Part shown: positions 16,058-24,658 of the stretch, piece by piece
Layout: the number at the start of each line of letters is the position of its first letter
Position numbering within the stretch: position 1 is the first letter of the stretch
Source of the DNA: Candidatus Kapaibacterium sp.
Lineage (GTDB): Bacteria > Bacteroidota > Ignavibacteria > Kapaibacteriales > Kapaibacteriaceae
Direction: 5' to 3'
Length of the DNA: 53,357 nt
NCBI GenBank assembly: GCA_030833725.1
Contig: JAURGP010000009.1
Location: forward strand, 1 to 53,357
Notes under the pieces: model-generated
Told to the model about the DNA's origin: nothing
The model's input: the letters and a program-made list of their open reading frames with translations, nothing else
Database searches by the model: none
Made by a program: the position numbers and the translations under genes

Positions 16058-17251
16058 ATGGCAACACCTGCCGCTCTGCGCCACGAAGACATGATGAGTA
16101 TTGCCCTCGAGGAGGCGGCGCAAGCTGCCGCCGAGGGTGAGGTTCCCGTTGGTTGTGTGATTGTGCATAACAACGACGTGATTGCTCGTGGCCACAACGA
16201 AGTGGAACAAACCGGCGACCCGACGCGTCATGCCGAGATGATAGCCATCGAGCGCGCCGTGGAGCGGTTGGGGACGAAGTTCCTGGACGATTGTACGCTG
16301 TATGTTACGCTTGAGCCCTGTACGATGTGCGCCGGAGCCATGGTGCTGGCTAGGGTTCCTACCATGGTGTACGGAGCCGACGAGCCCAAGACCGGAGCCG
16401 TGCGCTCGCTCTTTGAAGTGGCCGACGATCCACGGTTGAACCATCGATGTATCGTTCGGTCGGGAGTGAAGGCCGACGAAGCCAGAAACATGCTCACCAG
16501 CTTCTTTGCTGATCGACGATCCGGTAGCAGTACTGCTGAGGAGCCTGTTGCATCGGAGCAGACGGGGCAGAAGGGGCAGCTGGTATTGGTGCCAACGCCG
16601 ATTGGCAATCTGGAGGATATCACGAAGCGAGCGCTGGATACCCTTCGCGATGCCGATGTGATTCTCTGCGAGGATACGCGACGTACGGGGCAGTTGCTAC
16701 GGCACTACGGGCTGGGCAGCAAGCGAATGGTCAGCTATCACGAGCACAACGAACGCGAGCGAGCTGCCGAAATCGCAGAGCGTGTTGGGAGAGGCTACAC
16801 CGTAGCGCTGGTGTCGGATGCTGGCATGCCAGGCATTTCAGACCCTGGCTTTCGTGCTGTGCTGGCCTGTTGCAACGCCGGACTCACCGTCACGGCTCTG
16901 CCAGGGGCGTCGGCGGCTGTAACGGCGGCGGCCGCTTCCGGACTACCCACCGATGAGCTGTATTTTGTAGGGTTTCCACCCCAGAAGAAAGGTCGGCGCA
17001 CCTTCCTTGAGCGTGTACTCGAGGCCTCGGCAACCATCGTGATGTATGAATCTCCGCACCGCATCGAGCGGCTGTTAAGCGAGGTTTGCGAGATTGCCGG
17101 CAGTGATCGCCAGGTTGTGGTCGCCAGGGAGCTTTCGAAAGCGTACGAGGAGTACCTTCGAGGGACGGCTGCTGATGTTGCCGCCACGATTGCCTCTCGG
17201 GGTGGTATCAAAGGAGAGTGTGTTGTGCTTGTTGCGGGAAGGTTGCTGTAG
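16058..17251 (+). CDS. tadA-rsmI: Fused tRNA adenosine deaminase TadA - rRNA methyltransferase RsmI
   Basis: One open frame of 397 residues carrying two complete enzymes. Residues 1-150 are TadA, which converts A34 to inosine in tRNA-Arg: the zinc site is H58-A-E60 and P87-C88-x-x-C91 (HAE, PCTMC). After a 20-residue Ser/Thr/Glu/Gln linker, residues 172-397 are RsmI, which 2'-O-methylates C1402 of 16S rRNA: LVLVPTPIGNLEDITKRAL, CEDTRRT (204-210), YHEHNE, VSDAGMPGISDPG and LPGASAAVTAAAASGL. No stop or frame break separates them and both active sites look intact. Tmk follows after 2 nt. A fusion of these two RNA-modification enzymes is unusual. Confidence 0.95.
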   Translation: MATPAALRHEDMMSIALEEAAQAAAEGEVPVGCVIVHNNDVIARGHNEVEQTGDPTRHAEMIAIERAVERLGTKFLDDCTLYVTLEPCTMCAGAMVLARVPTMVYGADEPKTGAVRSLFEVADDPRLNHRCIVRSGVKADEARNMLTSFFADRRSGSSTAEEPVASEQTGQKGQLVLVPTPIGNLEDITKRALDTLRDADVILCEDTRRTGQLLRHYGLGSKRMVSYHEHNERERAAEIAERVGRGYTVALVSDAGMPGISDPGFRAVLACCNAGLTVTALPGASAAVTAAAASGLPTDELYFVGFPPQKKGRRTFLERVLEASATIVMYESPHRIERLLSEVCEIAGSDRQVVVARELSKAYEEYLRGTAADVAATIASRGGIKGECVVLVAGRLL

Positions 17252-17253
17252 TC

Positions 17254-17874
17254 ATGTTTATCTCGTTCGAGGGGATCGACGGCAGTGGGAAATCCACCCA
17301 GCTAGGCATGCTGCGAGCATGGCTGGAGGAGCGTGGGCGCACCGTGCTGACCGTCCGGGAGCCCGGAGCGACGCATCTGTCGGAGTCCATCCGGGAGATC
17401 CTGCTAAGCAACAAGCAGACCATCACTCCTACGGCGGAGTTACTGTTGTTCTCTGCTGCGCGTACACATTTGGTGGAAACCGTGATCCGTCCGGCACTGG
17501 AGCGTGGAGACGTGGTGCTCTGTGATCGCTACGTGGATTCCACGACGGCCTACCAGGGACATGGACGGCAACTTGATCTGGAGCAGGTGGCACTGTGTAA
17601 CCGATTGGCTACGCAAGGTGTCCTTCCTTCGCTGACGTTCTTCATCGACGTGCCGTACGACGAGGCACAGCTGCGCATGCAGTTTCATCCTACAGGCACC
17701 GAGCCGGATCGGATGGAGCGGAGTGGCCGTGACTTCTTCGAGCGTGTTCGTGCCGGCTACCTCTCCATCGCGGCCAGTGAGCCGCAGCGGTTCGTGGTGA
17801 TTCCCGGTGTGCAGGATCGTACAGCAATCCACGAGCAGATCTGCGCACAGATCGTGCCGATGCTGCGCGGCTGA
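17254..17874 (+). CDS. tmk: Thymidylate kinase
   Basis: 206 residues from the ATG at 17254, 2 nt after the TadA-RsmI stop. It phosphorylates dTMP to dTDP. The P-loop is GIDGSGKST (7-15). The DR-Y motif is in LCDRYVDSTTAYQG, and the LID region follows in the C-terminal third. A frame from 17218 would overlap the previous gene and add unrelated sequence. The order tadA-rsmI, tmk suggests co-transcription. Confidence 0.94.
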   Translation: MFISFEGIDGSGKSTQLGMLRAWLEERGRTVLTVREPGATHLSESIREILLSNKQTITPTAELLLFSAARTHLVETVIRPALERGDVVLCDRYVDSTTAYQGHGRQLDLEQVALCNRLATQGVLPSLTFFIDVPYDEAQLRMQFHPTGTEPDRMERSGRDFFERVRAGYLSIAASEPQRFVVIPGVQDRTAIHEQICAQIVPMLRG

Positions 17875-17879
17875 TTCCG

Positions 17880-17887
17880 TATCTTTT
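17880..17887 (+). promoter_or_regulatory. Candidate -7 element before the metalloprotease gene
   Basis: TATCTTTT is one mismatch from TAnnTTTG, 23 nt before the ATG at 17911, in the 36-nt gap after tmk. It would allow separate transcription of the secreted protease. Confidence 0.35.
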
Positions 17888-17910
17888 CGGCTCTGTTTAC
17901 ACACCTATCA

Positions 17911-20511
17911 ATGGATTCAACTGGCATGAAGAACCTTCTTGCTTTCGTTGCCTTCGTGGTACTTGCTGGTAGTGCCTTTGCCCACACCCCTCGCGTTGTA
18001 GACGCACGGTCCGTGCTGACAACCATGACGACTTCGGGTAAGCATGCCTCGGCGCAGTCCACGGCCTTCGAGCGTCTGGTGCTGCTACAGCACGATGCCG
18101 CCGCAGCGGCCTTTGCCTCTGGCGATGCCACACTGACCCTCACGAACGTTGAAGTTCCTCTGCACGGAACCCTCACGCTGGATTTACGGCGCACGGCATC
18201 CGTGTTCGATGCCAACACGAAGTTCATGGTGAACACCAAAGATGGTGGCAAACCATTTCCGGTGCGTCCTATTCACTCCTATGCCGGTACCGTTGTCGGT
18301 GACGAAGGCTCGTGGGTAACCCTGCACTACTCCGATGGCGATCTAACGGGCTTCATCCAGCACGGTACTGGCCAACGAACCGTGGTAGGGCGGGCTTGGG
18401 AACATCGCAGTGCAAAGGGCGCTACGCCCCATGCCTTCTCCGATGAAGCGTCGGTACCTGGTGGTGCAGCGCTGAACAACTTCTTCTGTGGAGTGGACGA
18501 CAGCAAGCTCGATGCATCGCAGATCGTGCCGAATATGCTGGTGCCAAGCAGCCTAAACAAGAGCAGTACACAGGGCGGTAAGAAGATGGACGACATGCAG
18601 TCCATGCCACTGAAGCAAATCTCCGTGGCACTTGCACTGCGCGAGGATATCGACTCTACACTCAAGTTGCGCGGATACACCAACGAACAAACAGCCCAGC
18701 ACTTTGCCAAGATCGTGGCCTGTATGTCGCAGGCCTACGAGCAAGACATGCGTGCTCGGCTCTACATCAGCTACGTGTTCGTGTACACCGAGGAAGACCC
18801 TTCCTTCTTCTTCTACGACGGCGCTGCTCCGGGCGAACTGCTGGAAGAGTTTAGCCAGAGCTGGTCGAGCAGCTTCAACGATGTAGATCGCACTGTAGCA
18901 CACCTCTACACGCGTAAGAAACCGGTAGGGGGCTTGTACGTTGGGGGCATCGCCTACCTCGACAAGATGTGCAACAAGGCCTACCGTGGTGGATACGGTG
19001 TGAGCACCGTGGACCTGACCAATCCGGATAACCTGCCAGGCAGCCCCTCGAGTCGTAATGCCTTCGTATGGGACGTCTTCGTGGCTGCTCACGAGATCGG
19101 TCATAACGTAGGCGCTCCCCACACCCACAACTGCTACTGGAGCCCTCCTGTAGACACGTGCATGATTCAGAGCGATGGAACGGATGCCTGCTACGATAAT
19201 GCTGCATTACGCCGTGTGATCCCCGGTACCATCATGAGCTACTGCCACCTGCGCAACGGTAGCAGCACACCACTCACCTTTGGTCCTCGCGTGGCTGAAC
19301 GGATGCGCACCTGGATTGAGAAAGCCCCCTGCATCGTGGACGTACCAAATCCATACGTGAACCTCACCTCCCCACGAGGCACCGATAGCTATGCTGGAGG
19401 ATCGAGCATGCAGATTCAGTGGACGTCGGCCCGAGTGGACCGCGTGAACCTGGATTGGAGCCCGGATGGTGGGACAACGTGGAATGCCATTATTGGCAAC
19501 ATTCCAGCGGTGGACAGTCAGTACGTATGGACACTTCCGGCGGTGGGGACATCGCGTCTGGTGATTCGTATTTCGGATGCGTCGGACGCCTCCGTGTTTG
19601 CAACGTCCATTGCCCAGTACACCATCGACGTACCGCTCGAAGTGCTCAACCCTGTTGGGGGTGAGCGCCTTGGCGTAGGAACCACCTTCAGCATCCGTCT
19701 GAAGAAGGACAACACGATTCCAACGGTCAAGTTGGAATACACCAATGGAACTGGTCAGTGGCAGACGATTACCGAGGGTCTCGCCCAAGCCGTGTATCAG
19801 TGGACCGTGCCAGACGAGCCTACCAATGAGGCACGCATTCGCGCCGTGGCAACGAATAACAACCAGATCGTCGCTACCAGCAACGTGTTTGCCATTGGCG
19901 TTCCTGTGGTAGATCTGCGTATCCCGCAGGAGGGTGGCGAAATCTGCAACAATCAGGCGAATCAGTTCCGCTGGTATGCGGACTTTGTGGACCGCGTGCG
20001 GATTCAGTACTCGGCCGACGGTGGCACCACGTGGGAGCGCGCCGTGCAGGCCATTACGGTACCGGCAGATCAGATTGAGCTCTTTAGCATTCACCCCTCG
20101 TTGAACAGCGTCCCAGAAGGAACGAAGATCTCGCTGCGCATCGTCGAGTCGGTGAGCGAGCAGGTATTGGCCTCGCTGAACGAGCTCACCGTCGTGCCAT
20201 GTTCGGTGGTAGTGTCGGTTGACGAGGACGCTGCTGTTGGGGTCACTGGAGGCATGCAGATTGTGCGCGTATCTCCCAATCCGGCGAGCACGCAAGCCAT
20301 GCTGTGGCTGAACAGTGCTCGCGCGACTACCGTAGAGATTGTTGCGATCGATGTTGCCGGTACGGCTGTGACGCTTTCGAGTACCATTGCCGTGCAGGCA
20401 GGAGAGAATACCGTTTCGCTACCAGTGCAACGGCTGTCGCAAGGCACCTACCGCCTGGTAGTCCGCTCGGCTGCGGGTCAAGTGGACGTGCCACTTCAGA
20501 TTCTTCACTAA
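17911..20511 (+). CDS. Secreted M12B-type zinc metalloprotease with T9SS sorting domain
   Basis: 866 residues with a signal peptide (MKNLLAFVAFVVLAGSAFA; the internal ATG at 17926 is an equal start candidate). A propeptide-like region precedes the reprolysin-type catalytic domain. The zinc site is H394-E-I-G-H-x-x-G-x-x-H (HEIGHNVGAPH), and the Met-turn is at M442 (IMSYCH). This is the metzincin signature. Several Ig/fibronectin-like modules follow (about 485-780, repeated WSPDGGTTW and YSADGGTTW segments). The last 80 residues (VSPNPASTQAMLWL, LSQGTYRLVVRS) form a T9SS sorting domain. The predicted site is the cell surface or outside. The substrate is not known. Confidence 0.9.
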   Translation: MDSTGMKNLLAFVAFVVLAGSAFAHTPRVVDARSVLTTMTTSGKHASAQSTAFERLVLLQHDAAAAAFASGDATLTLTNVEVPLHGTLTLDLRRTASVFDANTKFMVNTKDGGKPFPVRPIHSYAGTVVGDEGSWVTLHYSDGDLTGFIQHGTGQRTVVGRAWEHRSAKGATPHAFSDEASVPGGAALNNFFCGVDDSKLDASQIVPNMLVPSSLNKSSTQGGKKMDDMQSMPLKQISVALALREDIDSTLKLRGYTNEQTAQHFAKIVACMSQAYEQDMRARLYISYVFVYTEEDPSFFFYDGAAPGELLEEFSQSWSSSFNDVDRTVAHLYTRKKPVGGLYVGGIAYLDKMCNKAYRGGYGVSTVDLTNPDNLPGSPSSRNAFVWDVFVAAHEIGHNVGAPHTHNCYWSPPVDTCMIQSDGTDACYDNAALRRVIPGTIMSYCHLRNGSSTPLTFGPRVAERMRTWIEKAPCIVDVPNPYVNLTSPRGTDSYAGGSSMQIQWTSARVDRVNLDWSPDGGTTWNAIIGNIPAVDSQYVWTLPAVGTSRLVIRISDASDASVFATSIAQYTIDVPLEVLNPVGGERLGVGTTFSIRLKKDNTIPTVKLEYTNGTGQWQTITEGLAQAVYQWTVPDEPTNEARIRAVATNNNQIVATSNVFAIGVPVVDLRIPQEGGEICNNQANQFRWYADFVDRVRIQYSADGGTTWERAVQAITVPADQIELFSIHPSLNSVPEGTKISLRIVESVSEQVLASLNELTVVPCSVVVSVDEDAAVGVTGGMQIVRVSPNPASTQAMLWLNSARATTVEIVAIDVAGTAVTLSSTIAVQAGENTVSLPVQRLSQGTYRLVVRSAAGQVDVPLQILH

Positions 20512-20514
20512 GTC

Positions 20515-21420
20515 ATGCAGCTGTTCAGCAAGTTGGTGATCGCCACGTTGCCGATCATCCCCAAGGCCATCATCAAATCAGTGGCTCGGCGATACATCGC
20601 CGGGCCATTGTTGGAAGACGCCGCTCGTGTGACGCAGTCCTTGATGCGTGTCGGCGCATCGTCCACCATCGACGTGCTTGGAGAGTTTGTCACATCGCGC
20701 GATCGTGCGCAGCACGAAGCCACGATGTCGAGCGCCGTTGTGCGAGCCATTCACGATCACCAGTTGGATGCCTATCTCAGCGTGAAGTTGACGTCGCTTG
20801 GATTGGACATCGATGCCGACTTTGCCTTTGAGCAACTCACGGCCATCGTCGATCAAGCTCGTGCTGCTGGTGTGTTTGTGCGCATGGACATGGAGAACAC
20901 CCCGTACACCGAGCAGACGCTGCAGTTCTATGAGCGGCTGCGCTCCATGGGCTACGACAATGTTGGCGTAGTTATCCAGGCCTATCTCCGTCGGTCGGAA
21001 GCCGATATCCGTAGGCTGTTGCCATTGAAACCGAACATTCGACTCTGCAAGGGGATTTACGTCGAGGACGAGGTCCATGCGTTCAAGGATGCCGAAGAGA
21101 TCCGGACCAACTATCGCAAGCTGCTCTCGATACTGCTTGATGGTTACGCAGAGGTCCGCATTGCTACCCACGACGAAGCCCTGATTACCAATGCGATAGC
21201 CCAGATCGCCGAGCGTGAGCGGCATCCCTCCACCGTGGAGTTTCAGATGCTCCTTGGTGTGCGGGAGGAACGACGTGATCAGCTGATCGCCGCTGGCTAC
21301 AAGATGCGGATCTACGTTCCCTTTGGTGAGGATTGGTACGGATACTCTACCCGTCGACTCAAAGAGAATCCTCAAATCGCAGGTCACATCGCAAAGGCCG
21401 TTCTTACGGGACGATCGTGA
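20515..21420 (+). CDS. Proline dehydrogenase
   Basis: 301 residues, the monofunctional type (PRODH/PutB-like), not the PutA fusion. It oxidises proline to pyrroline-5-carboxylate with FAD. The TIM-barrel landmarks are present: LSVKLTSLGLDID, VRMDMENTPYTEQTL, GVVIQAYLRRSEADI, RLCKGIYVE, IATHDE, the phenylalanine-glutamine region VEFQMLLGVR, and the signature IYVPFGEDWYGYSTRRLKENP. It starts 3 nt after the protease stop and its TGA overlaps the ATG of the next gene (TGATG). No delta-1-pyrroline-5-carboxylate dehydrogenase gene is in the window. Confidence 0.95.
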   Translation: MQLFSKLVIATLPIIPKAIIKSVARRYIAGPLLEDAARVTQSLMRVGASSTIDVLGEFVTSRDRAQHEATMSSAVVRAIHDHQLDAYLSVKLTSLGLDIDADFAFEQLTAIVDQARAAGVFVRMDMENTPYTEQTLQFYERLRSMGYDNVGVVIQAYLRRSEADIRRLLPLKPNIRLCKGIYVEDEVHAFKDAEEIRTNYRKLLSILLDGYAEVRIATHDEALITNAIAQIAERERHPSTVEFQMLLGVREERRDQLIAAGYKMRIYVPFGEDWYGYSTRRLKENPQIAGHIAKAVLTGRS

Positions 21421-22310
21421 TGCGGGTGAAGAGAGTGTGCATGGTTGCGCTGGTGGCGGTTGCTATGGCGGTTGCTATGCAAGGCTGCGCTGGCCCTGCA
21501 GCTAGCCCAGATACGAGTGTTGCCATTGCCACCTTCAACATCCAGTGGCTTGGAGACGGGCAGGACGATCGTCAACCACGCTCCAATGCAGACTACCTCC
21601 GGATTGCCGATATCATCATCAAGTCCGATGCCGACGTTCTTGGTGTGCAAGAGATCGAGAATGATGTGGCTCTCTCTAAGGTGCTGCGCTACCTTGATGG
21701 CTATCAGGGTTTTGTGTCGGAGGCAGGGGGCCAGCAGCGTGTAGGGATCGTGTATCGCAAGGGCATTCAGGTTGAACGCCTAGCAGACTACACGCCGCTG
21801 CAGCTACAGCAACCACAGCGCCTGCGTCCAGGTTTGGTTGTTCGATGTGTCAAGGGCTCGTTCGATTGGGTACAGATGGTGGTGCACTTGAAAAGTACCT
21901 CACGCTACGACAGTACGGCCGCGATGGTGGAGGAGTCTCGACGGATCCGCCGTCAGCAAGCAGCTGTTCTGCGCCGGTGGGCCGACAGCGTCGTGCTCGC
22001 CGGTGTTGAAACGGATGTGGTGATCACTGGCGATTTCAACGACTTCCCCGGGCGTACGTCCAACAGCACACTGGACACCCTGCGGGATGCGCCAACACTA
22101 TGGTTTGCTACGGCAACACTTACGAGCTGCAAGAACCCACGCTGGACGGTGATCGACCATGTGGTGGTATCGCAGGCGATGAAGGATCGCTACATCAACG
22201 GAAGTGCTCGTACCGAAAACATGCACGCCTTTCTCACCACGCAGGAAGCGCAGTCGGTGAGTGATCACTGTCCGGTAGTTGCCAGATTCAGTACGCTCCG
22301 CACTAACTAA
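21420..22310 (+). CDS. Lipoprotein of the endonuclease/exonuclease/phosphatase fold
   Basis: 296 residues from the ATG at 21420. The N-terminus is a lipoprotein signal (MVALVAVAMAVAMQGCAG, lipobox MQGC). The fold landmarks are IATFNIQWLG (Asn), DVLGVQEIEND (metal-binding Glu), VVHLKSTSRYDS, VVITGDFNDFPG (Asp/Asn) and the final SDHCPV (catalytic Asp-His). These are the conserved positions of Mg-dependent phosphodiesterases that include DNase I-like nucleases and sphingomyelinase-like enzymes. The substrate cannot be told from sequence; membrane anchoring suggests a periplasmic or surface role. The 3' end overlaps the convergent GAF gene by 8 nt. Confidence 0.88.
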   Translation: MRVKRVCMVALVAVAMAVAMQGCAGPAASPDTSVAIATFNIQWLGDGQDDRQPRSNADYLRIADIIIKSDADVLGVQEIENDVALSKVLRYLDGYQGFVSEAGGQQRVGIVYRKGIQVERLADYTPLQLQQPQRLRPGLVVRCVKGSFDWVQMVVHLKSTSRYDSTAAMVEESRRIRRQQAAVLRRWADSVVLAGVETDVVITGDFNDFPGRTSNSTLDTLRDAPTLWFATATLTSCKNPRWTVIDHVVVSQAMKDRYINGSARTENMHAFLTTQEAQSVSDHCPVVARFSTLRTN

Positions 22311-24627
22311 AAACGGTAACCTTGTTCTGCTGGGCGGAGCTGGCCTGTAGCGCCTGCATTGCGTTAGCAATCAGCGTTGTGTGAGTGTCGGTCCGCGTGG
22401 CCTCGGCTACGCCTACGGAGATCGTCGACGTGGTGCGGCGTCCATCAATGTCCATTGGTGTGCTGGCGATCTCACGACGCAGCCCCTCGGTCCAGAACTG
22501 TGCCTCCTGGCCACGGTAGGCAACTAAACCAACGGCCAAGATGTCCGGCTCGATCTGACCAATCACATCGTACTCGCGAAGTTGCTCCCGGATGCGATCT
22601 ACGATGCGCTCGTGCAGTGCTTGTCGGCGAGCCCCTTGCTCATTGCCATCTACCGTGATCAGGCAGAGTGTGACAGATGTTTGGTAATCGACAGCTCGAG
22701 CCAATTCCTCACGCAGTCGTCGTAGTACACCGTCGCGATTCAAGAGTGCCGATGTGGCCTCGATGTGTGCACCACGCGTGCCGCGCTCGACGGCCCGAAT
22801 GCGCTCAAGGGCATCACCGGCCAGGTCGCCAAGCTGTTCGCAGAGGGCAATGTCCTGCTGGGATAGCGTGCCGAAATCCTGCTCGATAAACAGGGCACCA
22901 TAGGTGCGCTTGGCTGAGCGCAATGGAATGCAGAGGAATTGACCGTTCGGGAGCGGATGTTCGTTGTCGAGAACCCGGATCATGTCCGGGTCGTAGACGG
23001 TAATCACTTCACCAGCTTTCACACACTCGCCGATCAGGGCAGTGTCGAGGTCGACGGTTGTGCCTACGTTCTTGGCATAGTCGGGATGCACGGATCGCGT
23101 ATCGGCAAGCACCCACGCACGAGCCTTGCGATCGTACATGCAGGCGCCGATGGTTGTAACCTCAAACAGTTGAACCACGGTTTCGAACACGGCGTCAATC
23201 ACGCTGTGTTCGGTGTCGTCGCCATCATCGATGTTGGCCTTCAACATGCGAAGCGCGTCCAACGTGCGGGCTGCTTGCTGTAGGTCGTACTTGGTGGTAT
23301 AGGATGCAACAAGGCCTGAAATCAGCTTCGTGAAGTGTCCGAAGAAACCCACGGTGATATCGGTGTAGGCATCCTCTTCTCGGGCATCGGCACACAGCAC
23401 ACCAACAACGTTCCCCTTGAAGTATACCGGAACGCCAACGAACGACGATGTAAACGACTTGTATGCGTAGTACGGCAACAGCTCAAGTTCAGCAGCCGGG
23501 CTGATCTGCGAGAGAATCTCTGGCCTGCCCTCGAGGGCAATCTGACTGATCACGTCATGCCCAATCGGGAACTTCCGCTTCGATGAGAAGTTCTCTTCAA
23601 CATCTGTAATACGCGCTTCAAGAACCAGCTGTTGCTTCTCACGGTTGAACCAGAAGAAGGCTGCGGTGCGCGCCAGTGTTGCTGCGCGGATGACCATCAG
23701 GACGCGATTCAAGAGGTAGTCGAACTCCTTACGCGGCTCTTCAGACGACTCCATCTCCTCGTTCGCATCGGCCATAAAGGCCTGGACGGAGATCTCGGAC
23801 TTACGTCTCTTGTGCGTTGCTGGCGCCGGAGCCGGCTTGCTTTCTTCGTCGTCGGTGGAGTTCGGGTCTGCTGGTTCTGGGGCAGGTGCAGCTGAGGGAG
23901 AAGTGGGAGCGGAAACAACGGGAGACGTACTTGCCGCTGGTGACGTGGTTTGCGACGAGGCCGACGCAGAGGTAGACGACGAGGCTGACTTCGGACGAAT
24001 CGTCACGTCCTCGGAAAGCTGCACCTCTTCCGTAATCGAGGGTTCGGCTTCCACCTCAGCACGAATCTCGGCTGCGCGCCGGGCCTCACGAGAGGTGATT
24101 GCAAGCGCCGGCTCTCCGGCTGAGAGGCTCCGTGCTCGCTTCGTGCCCACGATACGCACCGAGGATGTTGAGTCGCTGAACTCCAGATCAACGCTCTGTT
24201 GAGCCGCGCGAGCCTCCATGGCCAGCTGCTTACGCTCTTGCTCCTCGAGCATCTCTGGGAACAGTCCCATTTGGCGTTCGTCTGCAATGGGTTCTCCAGA
24301 AGTTTCCTCAGCGCCGAAGGTGGCGCGATAGGCAATGCTGTCGAACACCTGACTGGTCTTGAGAGGGTCCTTGCGCGTCTCCGACATCAACGAAGGCGAG
24401 TCGGTTGGCCGAGGCTGGCGCATCACCGAGGGATCAGACATCCGTGGCGACACCATCATGAACAGCGCCACTCCACCGAGGATGGCGATGCAGATGCCAA
24501 TGAGTCGCACGGCCATCTCACCTTCGCCCAGGAACACGGCGATGAACAGGCCAATGATGATCACCACAAAGGCGATGCTATCGCCTGGTAAAAAAACCTT
24601 CCGGAAATCTACCTTGCGGCGTGTCAT
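22303..24627 (-). CDS. Membrane protein with two GAF domains and a degenerate GGDEF domain
   Basis: 774 residues from the ATG at 24627. Two hydrophobic segments near the N-terminus (SIAFVVIIIGLFIAVFL, LIGICIAILGGVALFMMV) anchor it. A long linker rich in Ser, Thr, Pro and Ala (about 215-285) follows. GAF 1 is at about 300-470 (FFWFNREKQQLVLEARI, VGVPVYFKGNVVGVLCADA) and GAF 2 at about 490-640. The last 130 residues have a diguanylate-cyclase fold, but at the GGDEF position (about 690) the sequence is GQIEPDIL. The enzyme site is therefore lost, and the domain is likely a binding or scaffold module. It may be a cytoplasmic sensor coupled to a membrane; the ligand is unknown. Confidence 0.78.
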   Translation of the reverse strand: MTRRKVDFRKVFLPGDSIAFVVIIIGLFIAVFLGEGEMAVRLIGICIAILGGVALFMMVSPRMSDPSVMRQPRPTDSPSLMSETRKDPLKTSQVFDSIAYRATFGAEETSGEPIADERQMGLFPEMLEEQERKQLAMEARAAQQSVDLEFSDSTSSVRIVGTKRARSLSAGEPALAITSREARRAAEIRAEVEAEPSITEEVQLSEDVTIRPKSASSSTSASASSQTTSPAASTSPVVSAPTSPSAAPAPEPADPNSTDDEESKPAPAPATHKRRKSEISVQAFMADANEEMESSEEPRKEFDYLLNRVLMVIRAATLARTAAFFWFNREKQQLVLEARITDVEENFSSKRKFPIGHDVISQIALEGRPEILSQISPAAELELLPYYAYKSFTSSFVGVPVYFKGNVVGVLCADAREEDAYTDITVGFFGHFTKLISGLVASYTTKYDLQQAARTLDALRMLKANIDDGDDTEHSVIDAVFETVVQLFEVTTIGACMYDRKARAWVLADTRSVHPDYAKNVGTTVDLDTALIGECVKAGEVITVYDPDMIRVLDNEHPLPNGQFLCIPLRSAKRTYGALFIEQDFGTLSQQDIALCEQLGDLAGDALERIRAVERGTRGAHIEATSALLNRDGVLRRLREELARAVDYQTSVTLCLITVDGNEQGARRQALHERIVDRIREQLREYDVIGQIEPDILAVGLVAYRGQEAQFWTEGLRREIASTPMDIDGRRTTSTISVGVAEATRTDTHTTLIANAMQALQASSAQQNKVTVFS

Positions 24628-24658
24628 ATGTTGGTAGGGGGCTACGGGCTGTGAGAGG

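Noticed and set aside
19207-20295. Long open frame (362 codons) on the minus strand
   Set aside because: It lies fully inside the metalloprotease gene, which has clear domain motifs; the antisense frame shows no family signal.
20578-21387. 269-codon minus-strand frame
   Set aside because: Antisense to proline dehydrogenase, which has the full signature.
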